Shown piece after piece: positions 14,599-23,480 of a DNA stretch of 64,000 nucleotides (the stretch's first letter is position 1; each line of letters opens with the position of its first letter). Both the position numbers and the translations under genes were made by a program. The stretch lies in the NCBI RefSeq assembly GCF_000955955.1, contig NZ_JYJG01000045.1, forward strand, positions 1 through 64,000, read 5' to 3'. A model generated the notes under the pieces. The model did no database searches. It saw only the letters and a list, made by a program, of their open reading frames with translations, and was not told the DNA's origin. The DNA is from Lentzea aerocolonigenes (GTDB lineage: Bacteria; Actinomycetota; Actinomycetes; Mycobacteriales; Pseudonocardiaceae).

Positions 14599-16554
14599 TC
14601 ACTCGCCGCGCGGGTGCATGCGGAAGTCGTAGTCGCGAGGCAGTTCGGCGATCGGCCCGCCGCGCTTGGCCTGGTAGCCCAGCCAGAGGTCGCTCAACGC
14701 GACGTTGGACTCGCGGATGGCCGGAACCACGATGCCCTCGTCGATCAACCGGCCCGCCCTGGCCAGATCGCCGGTGTCCACCGCACACCGCGCCTCGAAC
14801 AACCGAACCCGTCCGTCCTGGCGGTGTTCCGCCGGAAGGCCCGCGATGACCGCCAGTGCGTGCGCCTGCCGGTTCAGCTCCAGCAGCAGGCCGACGTACT
14901 CCAGGCTCAGCGCGAGCAGGCCGGGAGCGAGGCGGTGTGCCTTCGCGTACGCCTCCACGGCGGTCTCGTGCTCACCGCGGTGCACGAACAGCGCGCCTAG
15001 GTTGCGCCACGCCCACGCGTTGGGCATCTCTGTGATCGACGCGAACCAGGACTTCTCGGCCGCCTCGACGTCACCGCTCGAGCACTGGAGCACACCGCGA
15101 AGCAAGCACGGCAGCCAGCCCTGAGCGTCTTCGAGCAACGGACCCCATTCAGGAGCGACCTGGTAGGACGGCGGCGGCGTGGAGACATCGCCCGCGGGAA
15201 GTTCGCCGGTGTCGAGCAAACTGATCCACGGCAACTGCTCGGGCCCGAGAGTGTGCTCGGGGAACGGTGTGGCGGCCCGCTCGAACGAGTGGTCACCGGC
15301 GGCGACGCGAAGACGGTGTTCCAGTGCGCCCCAACCGGTTCCGGAGTGCAGGTGCTCGACCGGGGCACTGTCCACCCAGGACTCGGCGGCGAGCAGCTCC
15401 TTGTCCAGTCCGGTGGCGTCCACCAGCTCGTCGAGTCCGGACTCGACGGCCGCACGCGCCTGCGCCCAGTCGCCGTGCACCGCGACCGGATCGGCCTGCG
15501 CGAGACCGTAGGCCTCGACCCAGCGCCACTGCGCGTGGGCGGGCATCGGCAGGTGTTCGAGCTGTGTGCGCGCGAGGCCCGCCTGGATCTCCAGGTAGCC
15601 CTGGCCCGGTTCGGACAGCCACTCCTGCCACCGCTCCCCACCGGTGTGCTTGCCCCACACGAACAGCTTGCGTCCGGCGAGCCGTTTCGTCGACGTCTGG
15701 ACCAGTCCCGCACCGGCACCGTCGAGCGCGGCGATCCAGTGCCTGCTCCCGGCGGGGATGTCGAAGAAGAGGTCGCTGGAGTTCACCGCGCGCGACGGGT
15801 AGGTGCGTTCCAGGCCATCGGACTCGGGCACGGCGACGCGGCGGATGGTCTTGTCGTAGGTGAAGCGGTACGCCTCGTCCGCCGGGGCGACCACGCGCAC
15901 GTTCTCGCCCTGCGGGACCGCGATGTTGGACCACCAGTACATCGGCACCTCGTGGTCGTTCGGGTTCACGATGGTGACGTGCACCAGCAGGACCGGTGAG
16001 GACTCCGGCAGGTAGGCGTCGATCTGGAACACCACACGGCGCAACCGCTCGTACTCGTACATCCGCAGCACCGGCGTGCCGTCCGGGCGGACTGCCCTCA
16101 CGGCGTGCAACGGCTCGCAGGTGGTGGGCGTGTGGCCGATCGTGCCGATGTTCCACTCGACGCCGCCGGCGAACCACGCGTTGCGCAGGGCCAGGTTCGC
16201 CGGCTGGAACACCGGGTTGGAGAACAGCAGCTCCCTCCCGGACGGCTTGTGGATCAGCGACCACAGCCTGCCGCCCGCGTCGAGCAGGAAGGTCGCCCGC
16301 AGGACGTCGTTCTCCAGCACGGCGACACGGTGCTCGGCGGTCGTGCGCTCCCGGCCGTACGAGTCCTGCATGAGATACGGCATGACCGACGACACGCGCC
16401 CGTAGCCGGCGTTGCGGCTCAGCTCCTCGTCGGCGTCGCCGAGATCTGCGACCACGTGCGGATCGCCGGCCCTGAACAGCGGCGGAAGCGGGTTGACCGG
16501 CCCTACCCAGGCGGTGGGCATGGACAGCACGCTCAGCGTCAGAGCACTATTCAT
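14599..16554 (-). CDS. DUF5107 domain protein with TPR repeats
   Basis: A 651-residue protein. The first half has the galactose-mutarotase-like beta fold of DUF5107 (NDVLRATFLLDAGGRLWSL, NPVFQPANLALRNAWFAGG, EWNIGTIGHTP). The second half contains tetratricopeptide-like helices (NAWAWRNLGALFVHRGEHE). Such proteins are found in glycan-utilisation loci of actinomycetes, but their reaction is not settled. No signal peptide is apparent, so it is probably cytoplasmic. An ATTCATAC inverted repeat sits just upstream, which suggests direct control by the adjacent GntR/LacI-type regulator. Its role in processing sugars imported by the nearby ABC system is inference. Confidence 0.75.
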   Translation of the reverse strand: MNSALTLSVLSMPTAWVGPVNPLPPLFRAGDPHVVADLGDADEELSRNAGYGRVSSVMPYLMQDSYGRERTTAEHRVAVLENDVLRATFLLDAGGRLWSLIHKPSGRELLFSNPVFQPANLALRNAWFAGGVEWNIGTIGHTPTTCEPLHAVRAVRPDGTPVLRMYEYERLRRVVFQIDAYLPESSPVLLVHVTIVNPNDHEVPMYWWSNIAVPQGENVRVVAPADEAYRFTYDKTIRRVAVPESDGLERTYPSRAVNSSDLFFDIPAGSRHWIAALDGAGAGLVQTSTKRLAGRKLFVWGKHTGGERWQEWLSEPGQGYLEIQAGLARTQLEHLPMPAHAQWRWVEAYGLAQADPVAVHGDWAQARAAVESGLDELVDATGLDKELLAAESWVDSAPVEHLHSGTGWGALEHRLRVAAGDHSFERAATPFPEHTLGPEQLPWISLLDTGELPAGDVSTPPPSYQVAPEWGPLLEDAQGWLPCLLRGVLQCSSGDVEAAEKSWFASITEMPNAWAWRNLGALFVHRGEHETAVEAYAKAHRLAPGLLALSLEYVGLLLELNRQAHALAVIAGLPAEHRQDGRVRLFEARCAVDTGDLARAGRLIDEGIVVPAIRESNVALSDLWLGYQAKRGGPIAELPRDYDFRMHPRGE

Positions 16555-16571
16555 TCCTCGAAGGTACCTAG

Positions 16572-16597
16572 ATTCATACGTTAAGTACAGTATGAAT
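16572..16597. promoter_or_regulatory. ATTCATAC inverted repeat (candidate operator)
   Basis: ATTCATAC at 16572-16579 and its exact complement GTATGAAT at 16590-16597 are separated by 10 bases. The repeat lies just upstream of the DUF5107 gene and abuts the stop of the regulator gene. The same octamer occurs twice at the regulator's own start. It is probably the binding site of that regulator. Confidence 0.72.
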
Positions 16598-17691
16598 TAT
16601 CGGCGGACCGGTCCGGTCGACTCGCGGACCTTCAGCTCGGGCAGCACGAACTGCTGCACGACCGGCGCCTCCGGCTCCCGCAGCCGTCGCATCAGCGTCC
16701 GCACCGCCAGGCGTCCCACCTCGGCCTTCGCCGGCGAGAGCGCCGTCAGCGGTACCTCGGCGAGATCAGCCACCTCGTCGTCGTAGCTGATCAGCGACAG
16801 GTCGTCGGGCACCCGCAAACCGCGCTGGTGCGCAGCCGTCACCAGCAACGCCGCCTCACGGTCAGCCACGCACACGGCCGCGGTGACCTTCCGTTCGAGC
16901 AGCTTGGTGACCAGGTCCGACGCGTCCGCGGGCGTCCACCGGCGCGGCGCGTCCACCTGCACCATCTCGTGTCCCGCCTCGGCCAGCGCGCCGCGCATGC
17001 CCCTGGCGACCTGGTCGAGGTGCGGGCTGCTGCGCGACAGGAACGCGATCCCGGTGTGGCCGAACTCCAGCAGGTGGCGAGCCGCCGCGTAACCGCCCGC
17101 GATCCGGTTCGTGCACACCAACTCGTGCTCGTCGTCCTCGGTGCCGAGCCACCGTTCCACGGTGACGATCGGCACCGGCAGCGCCTGCAGCCTGCTCAAC
17201 GCCGCCCTGGCACCGCCGGGCGGCAGTTCGGGGGCGATGACGATCCCCTGCACCCCGGTGGCGAGCATCCGGTCCACCACCTCGCGTTCGCGGGCGAGGT
17301 CGTAGTCACTGCTGCTGAGCAGCATCTGACCACCTGACGCGGCGATCTCCTGCTCGATCGCGGCGATCAACCGCGGGAAGTAGTACGTCATCGAAGGCAT
17401 GCACACGCCGATCACCGGCCCGGTCGAGGACGTGCCCGCCACGCCGGACTGCTCGACGTACGTTCCGGAGCCCTGCCGCCGGTAGACCAGGCCGTCGGCG
17501 ACGAGCAGATCGACCGCCCGCCGCACGGTGTTGACGCTGACCCCCTGCTCCGCGGCGAGCTGCTGCTCGGTCGGCAACCGCCCGTCCGGCCAGCGCAGTT
17601 CGGCGATCCCGCGCCGCAGCTCGTCGGCCAGTTGCCGCGCCTTGACCCCCCGGGGCACCCGGTCCGGCGCGGCACCCTTCGCACGATTCAT
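16597..17691 (-). CDS. GntR-HTH/LacI-sensor transcriptional regulator
   Basis: A 364-residue regulator. Residues about 15-80 form a GntR-type winged helix (RLPTEQQLAAEQGVSVNTVRRA, then DGLVYRRQGSGTYVEQ). Residues about 90-355 form a periplasmic-binding-like sensor of the LacI/AraR type (GPVIGVCMPSMTYYF, FGHTGIAFLSRSS, LSLISYDDEVADLAEVPLT). It should bind a sugar and control the neighbouring carbohydrate genes. ATTCATAC boxes at its own start codon and in front of DUF5107 suggest autoregulation and local control. The start ATG at 17691 lies inside one of these boxes. The gene follows the SIS gene by 30 bases on the same strand. Confidence 0.85.
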   Translation of the reverse strand: MNRAKGAAPDRVPRGVKARQLADELRRGIAELRWPDGRLPTEQQLAAEQGVSVNTVRRAVDLLVADGLVYRRQGSGTYVEQSGVAGTSSTGPVIGVCMPSMTYYFPRLIAAIEQEIAASGGQMLLSSSDYDLAREREVVDRMLATGVQGIVIAPELPPGGARAALSRLQALPVPIVTVERWLGTEDDEHELVCTNRIAGGYAAARHLLEFGHTGIAFLSRSSPHLDQVARGMRGALAEAGHEMVQVDAPRRWTPADASDLVTKLLERKVTAAVCVADREAALLVTAAHQRGLRVPDDLSLISYDDEVADLAEVPLTALSPAKAEVGRLAVRTLMRRLREPEAPVVQQFVLPELKVRESTGPVRR

Positions 17692-17704
17692 ACTCTATTC
17701 ATAC
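17686..17704. promoter_or_regulatory. Two direct ATTCATAC boxes at the regulator start
   Basis: ATTCATAC occurs at 17686-17693 and again at 17697-17704, 11 bases apart, so both are on one face of the helix. The first overlaps the start codon of the GntR/LacI-type regulator. Binding here would block translation initiation or transcription of the regulator. Confidence 0.6.
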
Positions 17705-17721
17705 CTCATGGCGACCTGGGT

Positions 17722-18606
17722 TCACCCCTTGAGGATCACCGACCGGGTCAGGTGCCGCGGCTGGTCGGGGTTCAGGCCGCGTTGCCCGGCGATCCGCACG
17801 GCCAGCCGCTGGACGAGGACGAGCTCCGCCACCGGGTCGAGCCCGTTGGCCACGTAGGTGCCACCCGTGGCGGCCACGTCGCCGGACAGCCCCTCCGGCT
17901 CGTCGCCGAACATCCACGCGACCCGGCCGGGGCTGGTGATGCTGATCGGGCCGTGGCGGTAGTCCATCGCGGGGTACGACTCGGTCCACGCCCCGGCGGC
18001 CTCGCGCATCTTGAGCGCGGCCTCGTGGGCCAGGCCGACCGTCCACCCGCGACCGAGGAAGGTGAACTGCTCGGCACCGGTCCACGCCGGGGACAGTTCC
18101 GTCGCCAGCGCACGTTCGGCGTCGGCGATCGCGGCATCGACGTTCAGGCCGAAGTGCCTGCGCAGCAGGGTGAGGACGCTGGTCGCGAACCGCGTCTGCA
18201 CCACCGACGCCTCGTCGGCGAAGTCGAGGACGACGGTCTCGTCCGCGATCTCCCGCACCGGCGTGGTGCCGTCCGCCGTTAGCGCGAGGGTCGGTACGCG
18301 CAGCGTGCCCAGAAGATCGAGCACCTCCGATGTCGTTCCGGAACGCGTGATGGCGACTACGCGGTCATAGTCGCGCGCGCCGGGGAACTCGGACGCGGCG
18401 AAGGCGTCCGTGACACCCAGGCCGAGTGACTCCCGAAGCGCCGCACAGGACTGAGCGATGAACCAGGAGGTGCCGCAGCCGACGACCGCGACGCGCTCGC
18501 CTCGGCCGGGAAGCAGGTCGCCGACGTCACCGGCCAGTTCGGCTGCCTGCCGCCAGCAGTCCGGCTGGCTGGCGATCTCCACCCCGACGTGAGTGAACGT
18601 GCTCAA
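17722..18606 (-). CDS. SIS-domain sugar-phosphate isomerase/deaminase-like protein
   Basis: The 294-residue product has two SIS domains, as in the isomerase half of GlmS and in AgaS/FrlB-type enzymes. Motifs are VAVVGCGTSWFIAQS near residue 38, ITRSGTTSEVLDLL around residue 83, and a C-terminal YRHGPISI. Such enzymes deaminate or isomerise amino-sugar phosphates or deglycate sugar-amine adducts. TTG at 18606 was chosen because GGAGGG lies just before it; the frame is open further upstream without family similarity. It is divergent from a sugar ABC importer, so it probably processes the imported sugar after phosphorylation. The exact substrate cannot be read from sequence. Confidence 0.78.
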   Translation of the reverse strand: MSTFTHVGVEIASQPDCWRQAAELAGDVGDLLPGRGERVAVVGCGTSWFIAQSCAALRESLGLGVTDAFAASEFPGARDYDRVVAITRSGTTSEVLDLLGTLRVPTLALTADGTTPVREIADETVVLDFADEASVVQTRFATSVLTLLRRHFGLNVDAAIADAERALATELSPAWTGAEQFTFLGRGWTVGLAHEAALKMREAAGAWTESYPAMDYRHGPISITSPGRVAWMFGDEPEGLSGDVAATGGTYVANGLDPVAELVLVQRLAVRIAGQRGLNPDQPRHLTRSVILKG

Positions 18607-18911
18607 AGGACCCTCCCGGGGTACGCAGTGATGTTCATTAGTGCTTCTAATGTGCACCAAGTTTGCATCATCTTGCAATAACTTCCCAGCACCCGGTCTT
18701 CCGGCGGGTTCGTCCAGCGCCACTCCCACATCTGCACAGCCAGGCTTCACCGTGCCGAGATCGACGTCAGGGGTCATCGTGGACGTGTGAACGCCCGCGA
18801 ACGCCAGCGTGTTCAATCGGTGACAGCTTGGTTGTTGACTACTGCTCAAACCGAAGGAACTATGTGCACAATCGCTCAGCAGTGACGCAAGGCACAGCCA
18901 GGGAGTGCATC
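18607..18911. promoter_or_regulatory. Divergent promoter region of SIS and ABC genes
   Basis: This spacer separates the SIS gene from the binding-protein gene. It contains ATTAG-N5-CTAAT at 18637-18651, a perfect inverted repeat 31 bases upstream of the SIS start. A pair of TTGCA words follows near 18664 and 18675. No ATTCATAC box is visible here, so the regulator encoded at 16597-17691 may not act at this promoter. Confidence 0.55.
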
Positions 18912-20210
18912 GTGACCCGTACCAAAGCCTTCCCCGCCAGAGCAGCCGCGCTGCTCTGGACGGGCGCCCTCGTGTTGACCGCCGCCGGGTGCGGCGGCGG
19001 TTCGGATGACTCGAGTGCATCCGACAAGTCCTTCACCTACTGGTCGATGTGGAAGGAGAACGAGCCACAGGCCAAGGTGCTGGCACAGGCGGTCACCGGC
19101 TTCGAGCGCGACACCGGCATCCACGTCGAGGTGCAGTGGCAGGGCAGGGACGTGCTCAAGAAGGTCGTGCCCGCGCTGCGCGGCGGCGACGTGCCGGACC
19201 TGATCGACCAGGAGCAGAACAAGGTGCAGTCGAGCCTGGTGTCCTCGGACCAGTTCCGGGATCTCACCGGTGTGTACGGCGCGGAGCTTCCCGGCAGCGG
19301 GCGCAAGGTTTCCGACGTGCTGGACGCGAAGAACACCGAGCAGCTGAAGAAGGACGGCAAGGCGTTCCTGGTGCCGTACGAGGTGATCGGGCACGGCCTG
19401 TGGTTCAACGGTGCGGCGCTGCCCGACGTGGTGAAGACGCCGCCGAAGAGCTGGGACGAGCTGGCAGCGGTGTTCGCCAAGCGGAAGGCCGAGGGCAGGG
19501 CACCGATCGCGCTGGACGCCGACATCGCCTCCTACAACTCCTACTGGACCATCGGCGCGCTGCAGGGCTCGCTCGGCGCGGGCAAGGTCAGGGATCTCGC
19601 CGGCGACAAGAGCGGCAAGGCGTGGGACACCCCCGAGGTCCGCGAGGGGCTCGCGCGGGTGAAGGACCTGGTGGACAAGGGGTACTTCATCAACGGCTAC
19701 GACGGTTCCAAGTGGCCGGCCGTGCAGGAGAAGTGGGCGCAGGGCCAGGCGGACTTCCTGTTGATGGGCTCCTGGGCGCCGAGCGAGGTGGGCGGCAAGG
19801 CCGCGCCGGGCTTCCAGTTCCACTTCACCCCGCTGCCCGGCGCGAAGAACGCGGTGCCCGCGAGCACGATCGGCTTCGCCATCCCGAAACCGGCCAAGCA
19901 CGCCGCGCCGGCCGAGAAGTTCATCGCCTACTTCCTCAAGGACGAGAACCTGGCCAAGATCGCGACCGAGACGGGCAACCTCACGCCGAACCCGGCCCTG
20001 CCCGCTCCGGAAGCGCTCAAAGGCCTGGCCGACGCGCTGAAGACGATGCCGGTGTCGCGTCCGTACGACGGGATCGACCAGATTCCCGGTTACGTGGACG
20101 AGGTGTTCCACCCGGTGTCCGACCAGCTGATCAAGGGCAAGACCGACGTGGCCGGGTTCCTCTCCCAGCTCGCCGAGAAGCAGGCGAACTACTGGAAGAA
20201 GAACGGCTGA
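18912..20210 (+). CDS. Sugar ABC transporter substrate-binding lipoprotein
   Basis: A 432-residue extracellular solute-binding protein of the CUT1 type. GTG at 18912 follows AGGGAG and begins a lipoprotein signal peptide with lipobox LTAAGC (lipidated C27). The mature part has YWSMWKENEPQAKVL, GRDVLKKVVPALRGGDVPDLI and YEVIGHGLWFNGAALPD, as in oligosaccharide-binding proteins. It delivers sugar to the two permeases encoded next. The stop codon overlaps the first permease start (TGATG). A close paralogue is encoded after the permeases. Confidence 0.9.
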   Translation: MTRTKAFPARAAALLWTGALVLTAAGCGGGSDDSSASDKSFTYWSMWKENEPQAKVLAQAVTGFERDTGIHVEVQWQGRDVLKKVVPALRGGDVPDLIDQEQNKVQSSLVSSDQFRDLTGVYGAELPGSGRKVSDVLDAKNTEQLKKDGKAFLVPYEVIGHGLWFNGAALPDVVKTPPKSWDELAAVFAKRKAEGRAPIALDADIASYNSYWTIGALQGSLGAGKVRDLAGDKSGKAWDTPEVREGLARVKDLVDKGYFINGYDGSKWPAVQEKWAQGQADFLLMGSWAPSEVGGKAAPGFQFHFTPLPGAKNAVPASTIGFAIPKPAKHAAPAEKFIAYFLKDENLAKIATETGNLTPNPALPAPEALKGLADALKTMPVSRPYDGIDQIPGYVDEVFHPVSDQLIKGKTDVAGFLSQLAEKQANYWKKNG

Positions 20211-21169
20211 TGGCTGTTGCGTCCGCGACGGCGGTCGCCGGGCGTGGGGTGCGGCGGACGAAGGCGTCCGCCGCATCGCTCACGCCACTGGGCCGTCGCC
20301 GCCGCGCCCTGTTCTGGCCGTTCATCGCACCGGCCCTGGTGCTGTACCTGGTTTTCTTCGTCGGCCCGGTCCTGGCGTCGGTGTGGGTCAGCTTCCACCG
20401 CTGGGACGGCGTGGGTGACCTCGAACCCCGTGGACTGCAGAACTACGAGATTCTGCTGGGCGACTCGACGTTCATCGACTCGTTCGCCAACACGATGCTG
20501 ATCCTGGTCGGTGTCGGTGCCGCCACGTTCGCCCTGTCGTTCGCCCTGACGATGGTGTTGCGCGAGATGCGCGGCCGCAAGTTCGTCCGCGCGGTGCTGT
20601 TCTTCCCCTACATCGTCTCCCCGGTGGTCCTGTCGGTGCTGTGGGGCTTCCTGTTCCGCTCGCCGGAGGGCCTGCTGACCACGTTGTGGCACGGGATCAC
20701 CGGCAGCACGCCGAACTGGTTGGGCGACAACCTGTTCACGGTGATCTGCATCGGTCTGGTCTGGGTGAACACCGGCTTCTTCACCACGATCATCATGGCC
20801 GGCGTCGACCGCATCCCCGCCGACCTGTACGAGGACTCGGCGTTGGCGGGAGCGACGGCGTGGCAACGGTTCTGGTACATCACGCTGCCGCTGACGTGGG
20901 ACGTGGTGGCCACCGCCGCGGTGATCTGGACGATCTCCTCGCTGAAGATCTTCGAGTTCATCTACGCGTTCGGCGGCACCACCAACGACATGCCCACCGT
21001 CGAGGTGTGGAACAGCGCCCTGTTCATCTACGGCTCCACGTTCGGCGGCCGCAACCCGCAGTTCCAGTTCGGCTACGCCTCGGCCTCCGCCGTCGTGATG
21101 CTGGTCGTCGTGGGTGTCCTGGTCGTCCTGCTGCGAAGGGTGATGCGCCGTGCTCAGATTCAGTTCTAG
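20210..21169 (+). CDS. Sugar ABC transporter permease (MalF type)
   Basis: A 319-residue inner-membrane permease with six predicted membrane segments (for example FIAPALVLYLVFFVGPVLAS). The EAA-type cytoplasmic loop is seen as DLYEDSALAGATAWQRFW. It pairs with the next permease to form the CUT1 channel. ATG overlaps the preceding stop codon, so translation is coupled. No ATPase gene is in the cluster; a shared MsiK-type ATPase encoded elsewhere is likely, as known in actinomycetes. Confidence 0.9.
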   Translation: MAVASATAVAGRGVRRTKASAASLTPLGRRRRALFWPFIAPALVLYLVFFVGPVLASVWVSFHRWDGVGDLEPRGLQNYEILLGDSTFIDSFANTMLILVGVGAATFALSFALTMVLREMRGRKFVRAVLFFPYIVSPVVLSVLWGFLFRSPEGLLTTLWHGITGSTPNWLGDNLFTVICIGLVWVNTGFFTTIIMAGVDRIPADLYEDSALAGATAWQRFWYITLPLTWDVVATAAVIWTISSLKIFEFIYAFGGTTNDMPTVEVWNSALFIYGSTFGGRNPQFQFGYASASAVVMLVVVGVLVVLLRRVMRRAQIQF

Positions 21170-22001
21170 GGACGGTCACGGCCTCCCCCACCGCGTCGGA
21201 GTAGGCCTGGTCTGGCTGCTCGCGATCTTCAACATCGGTGTGCTGGCCTGGATGGGCCTCGCCGCGCTGCGGGAGCACACCGCGATCTTCAGCGACCCGT
21301 GGGGGCTGTCGACGTTCGGCGAGTTCGGCAACTTCCTCAAGGCGTGGGACGAGAGCGGATTCGGTGCGGCCACCCTGAACACCGTCGTACTCGTCGCCGG
21401 GTCCGCGGTGGTGCTGGTGGCGATCTCCGCACCGGCCGCGTACGCGCTGGCCCGCTCGGGCACGCGGATCTCCGGCGTGATGGCGCTCTTCTTCGCGCTG
21501 GGCATCGGAATTCCGGTCCAGGTCATCGTGATCCCGCTGTTCGTCATGCTGGAGAACATCGGACTGATCAACAGTCTCGTCGGGCTCTTCATCCTGTACG
21601 TCGCACTCTCGTTGCCCTTCACGGTCTTCCTGCTGACCGCGTTCTTCGGGTCGTTGCCGGAGGAGGTCGAGGAAGCCGCCGCGATCGACGGCGCGGGACC
21701 GTTGCGCACGTTCCTGCAGATCTCGCTGCCCCTGGCCCGCGGTGGGCTGATCACCGCGCTACTGCTCAACGCGATCGGGCTGTGGAACGAGACGTTCCTC
21801 GCGCTGGTGTTCATCCAGGACACCGATCTGCAGACACTCCCGTTGGCACTGCTCGGTTTCATGCAGAGCCAGCAGTACTCGGGCTCGGACTACGGCGCCC
21901 TGTTCGCCGGCGTCTGCATCCTGGTGCTGCCCATGTTGTTGCTCTACGTCTGGCTCGGCAGGCGGATCGTCGAGGGCATGACCCTCGGAGCCGTCAAGTA
22001 G
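21150..22001 (+). CDS. Sugar ABC transporter permease (MalG type)
   Basis: A 283-residue membrane permease. GTG at 21150 lies 20 bases inside the previous gene. The EAA loop is EEVEEAAAIDGAGPLRTFLQ, followed by ISLPLARGGLITALLLNAI. It forms the second half of the sugar channel. It is followed after 47 bases by a second binding-protein gene, probably in the same transcript. Confidence 0.9.
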   Translation: MLRFSSRDGHGLPHRVGVGLVWLLAIFNIGVLAWMGLAALREHTAIFSDPWGLSTFGEFGNFLKAWDESGFGAATLNTVVLVAGSAVVLVAISAPAAYALARSGTRISGVMALFFALGIGIPVQVIVIPLFVMLENIGLINSLVGLFILYVALSLPFTVFLLTAFFGSLPEEVEEAAAIDGAGPLRTFLQISLPLARGGLITALLLNAIGLWNETFLALVFIQDTDLQTLPLALLGFMQSQQYSGSDYGALFAGVCILVLPMLLLYVWLGRRIVEGMTLGAVK

Positions 22002-22048
22002 TACCCATCGTCGTTCCACAATGGACACAATCCGTTCGGGAGCACGCT

Positions 22049-23314
22049 TTGAGAACCCTGACTCGACGCCGCCTGCTCACAGCAGCGGTGATCGCGCCGG
22101 CCCTGGCCGCCTGCGGTGCGACAGCCCACGAGGCGACGTCGTTCACGTACTGGTCGATGTGGAAGGAGAACGAACCACAGGCGCACGTGCTCGCACAGGC
22201 GATCGCCGACTTCAAACGCGACACCGGCATCACGGTCGACGTCCGCTGGCAGGGACGCGAGGTGCTGACCAAGCTGGCGGACGACCGTGACGCGGTGCCG
22301 GACCTGGTGGACCAGGAGAACACGAAGGTCCGTGCGGCTCTGGTCGCGTCGCGCGGCTTCCGCGACCTCGCTCCGGTGCTCTCAGCGCAGGTACCGGGGA
22401 TGGGCCGCACCGTCGGCGAGTTGATCTCCCCCAAGTACCTGGAGTCGCTCCGGCAGGACGGTCAGATGTTCCTGATGCCGTACGAGGTCATCGGCCACGG
22501 CCTCTGGTTCGACGGCTCGGCGATGGCCGCAGTGGCCGACGAGCCTCCGAGGACGTGGAACGAGCTGGCCGCGTTGATGGCGAAGTGCAGGAAAGCGGGT
22601 CGCGCACCGATCGCACTGGACGCGGACATCTCCGGGTACGGCTCGTACTGGACGATCGGCGCGCTCCAGGGTGCTCTCGGGCCGGGAAAGGTCAGGGAGC
22701 TGGCTCGGGACAGAACGGGCCGCGCCTGGGAGAGACCTGATGTCCGTGAGGCGGTGACCAGAGTGAAGTCCTTTGTGGACCTGGGGTACTTCGACGCTCG
22801 GGCTGCCGACTCGCGCTGGCCGTCAGCTCAGCTGGACTGGGCCCGGCACAAGACCGACTTCCTGCTGATGGGCAGCTGGACACCCAGTGAGATCGGCCCG
22901 TCCGCGGTGCAGGGTTTCCAGTTCCGCTTCGTGCCGCTGCCTGGTGCGTCGACCGCGGTGCCGGTCAGCACCATCGGTTTCGCCATCCCGGCGACGGCCG
23001 GCCGGGCGTCACTGGCGGAGCGGTTCATCGCCCACTTCTTCAAGGACGGCACGCTCTCGAAGATCGCGACGGTCGCGAAGAACCTCACCCCGAACCCGGA
23101 GCTGCCCGCGCCCGACGACCTGGCGGACGTCGGCAGGGCACTGGCGGCCCTGCCCGTGTCCCAGCCGCTCGACGGCATCCTCGAGATCACCGGCTATGCC
23201 GCGGAGGTGTTCGAACCCGTCAACGACGAGCTGCTGAAGGGCAGGATCGACGTGGCGGGGTTCGTCGCGGAACTGGTGCGGCGGCAGGCCGACTACTGGC
23301 GCAAGAACAGCTGA
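22049..23314 (+). CDS. Second sugar-binding lipoprotein, paralogue of the first
   Basis: A 421-residue binding protein closely related to the one at 18912-20210; the start of the mature part is nearly identical (YWSMWKENEPQA), as is YEVIGHGLWF. TTG at 22049 is preceded by GGGAG. The signal peptide has TRRRLLTAAV before the lipobox ALAAC (C22), so it may be a Tat-type or Sec-type lipoprotein. A tandem duplication with divergence of the binding cleft would let one permease pair serve two sugars. No extra permease or ATPase follows. Confidence 0.87.
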   Translation: MRTLTRRRLLTAAVIAPALAACGATAHEATSFTYWSMWKENEPQAHVLAQAIADFKRDTGITVDVRWQGREVLTKLADDRDAVPDLVDQENTKVRAALVASRGFRDLAPVLSAQVPGMGRTVGELISPKYLESLRQDGQMFLMPYEVIGHGLWFDGSAMAAVADEPPRTWNELAALMAKCRKAGRAPIALDADISGYGSYWTIGALQGALGPGKVRELARDRTGRAWERPDVREAVTRVKSFVDLGYFDARAADSRWPSAQLDWARHKTDFLLMGSWTPSEIGPSAVQGFQFRFVPLPGASTAVPVSTIGFAIPATAGRASLAERFIAHFFKDGTLSKIATVAKNLTPNPELPAPDDLADVGRALAALPVSQPLDGILEITGYAAEVFEPVNDELLKGRIDVAGFVAELVRRQADYWRKNS

Positions 23315-23440
23315 GCCCGTCGAAGGCGAACTTGTAACCGGGACCGGTCCACGCCACGTCCGTCTTCACCACGCGTGAGCCCGAGGCCCCCTGCCGGGGA
23401 GCCTTCACCCCCGGACCCCATCGGCAGCCCCCAGTTGGGC

Positions 23441-23475
23441 GGTGTGGCCGCGCCCCCCTACGCCGCGGCCACACC
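23441..23475. terminator. Hairpin between convergent genes
   Basis: A perfect 12-bp stem (GGTGTGGCCGCG at 23441-23452 with its complement at 23464-23475) with an 11-base loop. It lies 126 bases after the second binding-protein gene and just beyond the end of the convergent membrane-protein gene, so it may serve both. Confidence 0.68.
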
Positions 23476-23480
23476 TGGCT

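Noticed and set aside
13015..15000. 661-residue plus-strand frame across two genes
   Set aside because: It covers parts of the alpha-galactosidase and DUF5107 genes in antisense and encodes Arg/Val-rich non-domain sequence.
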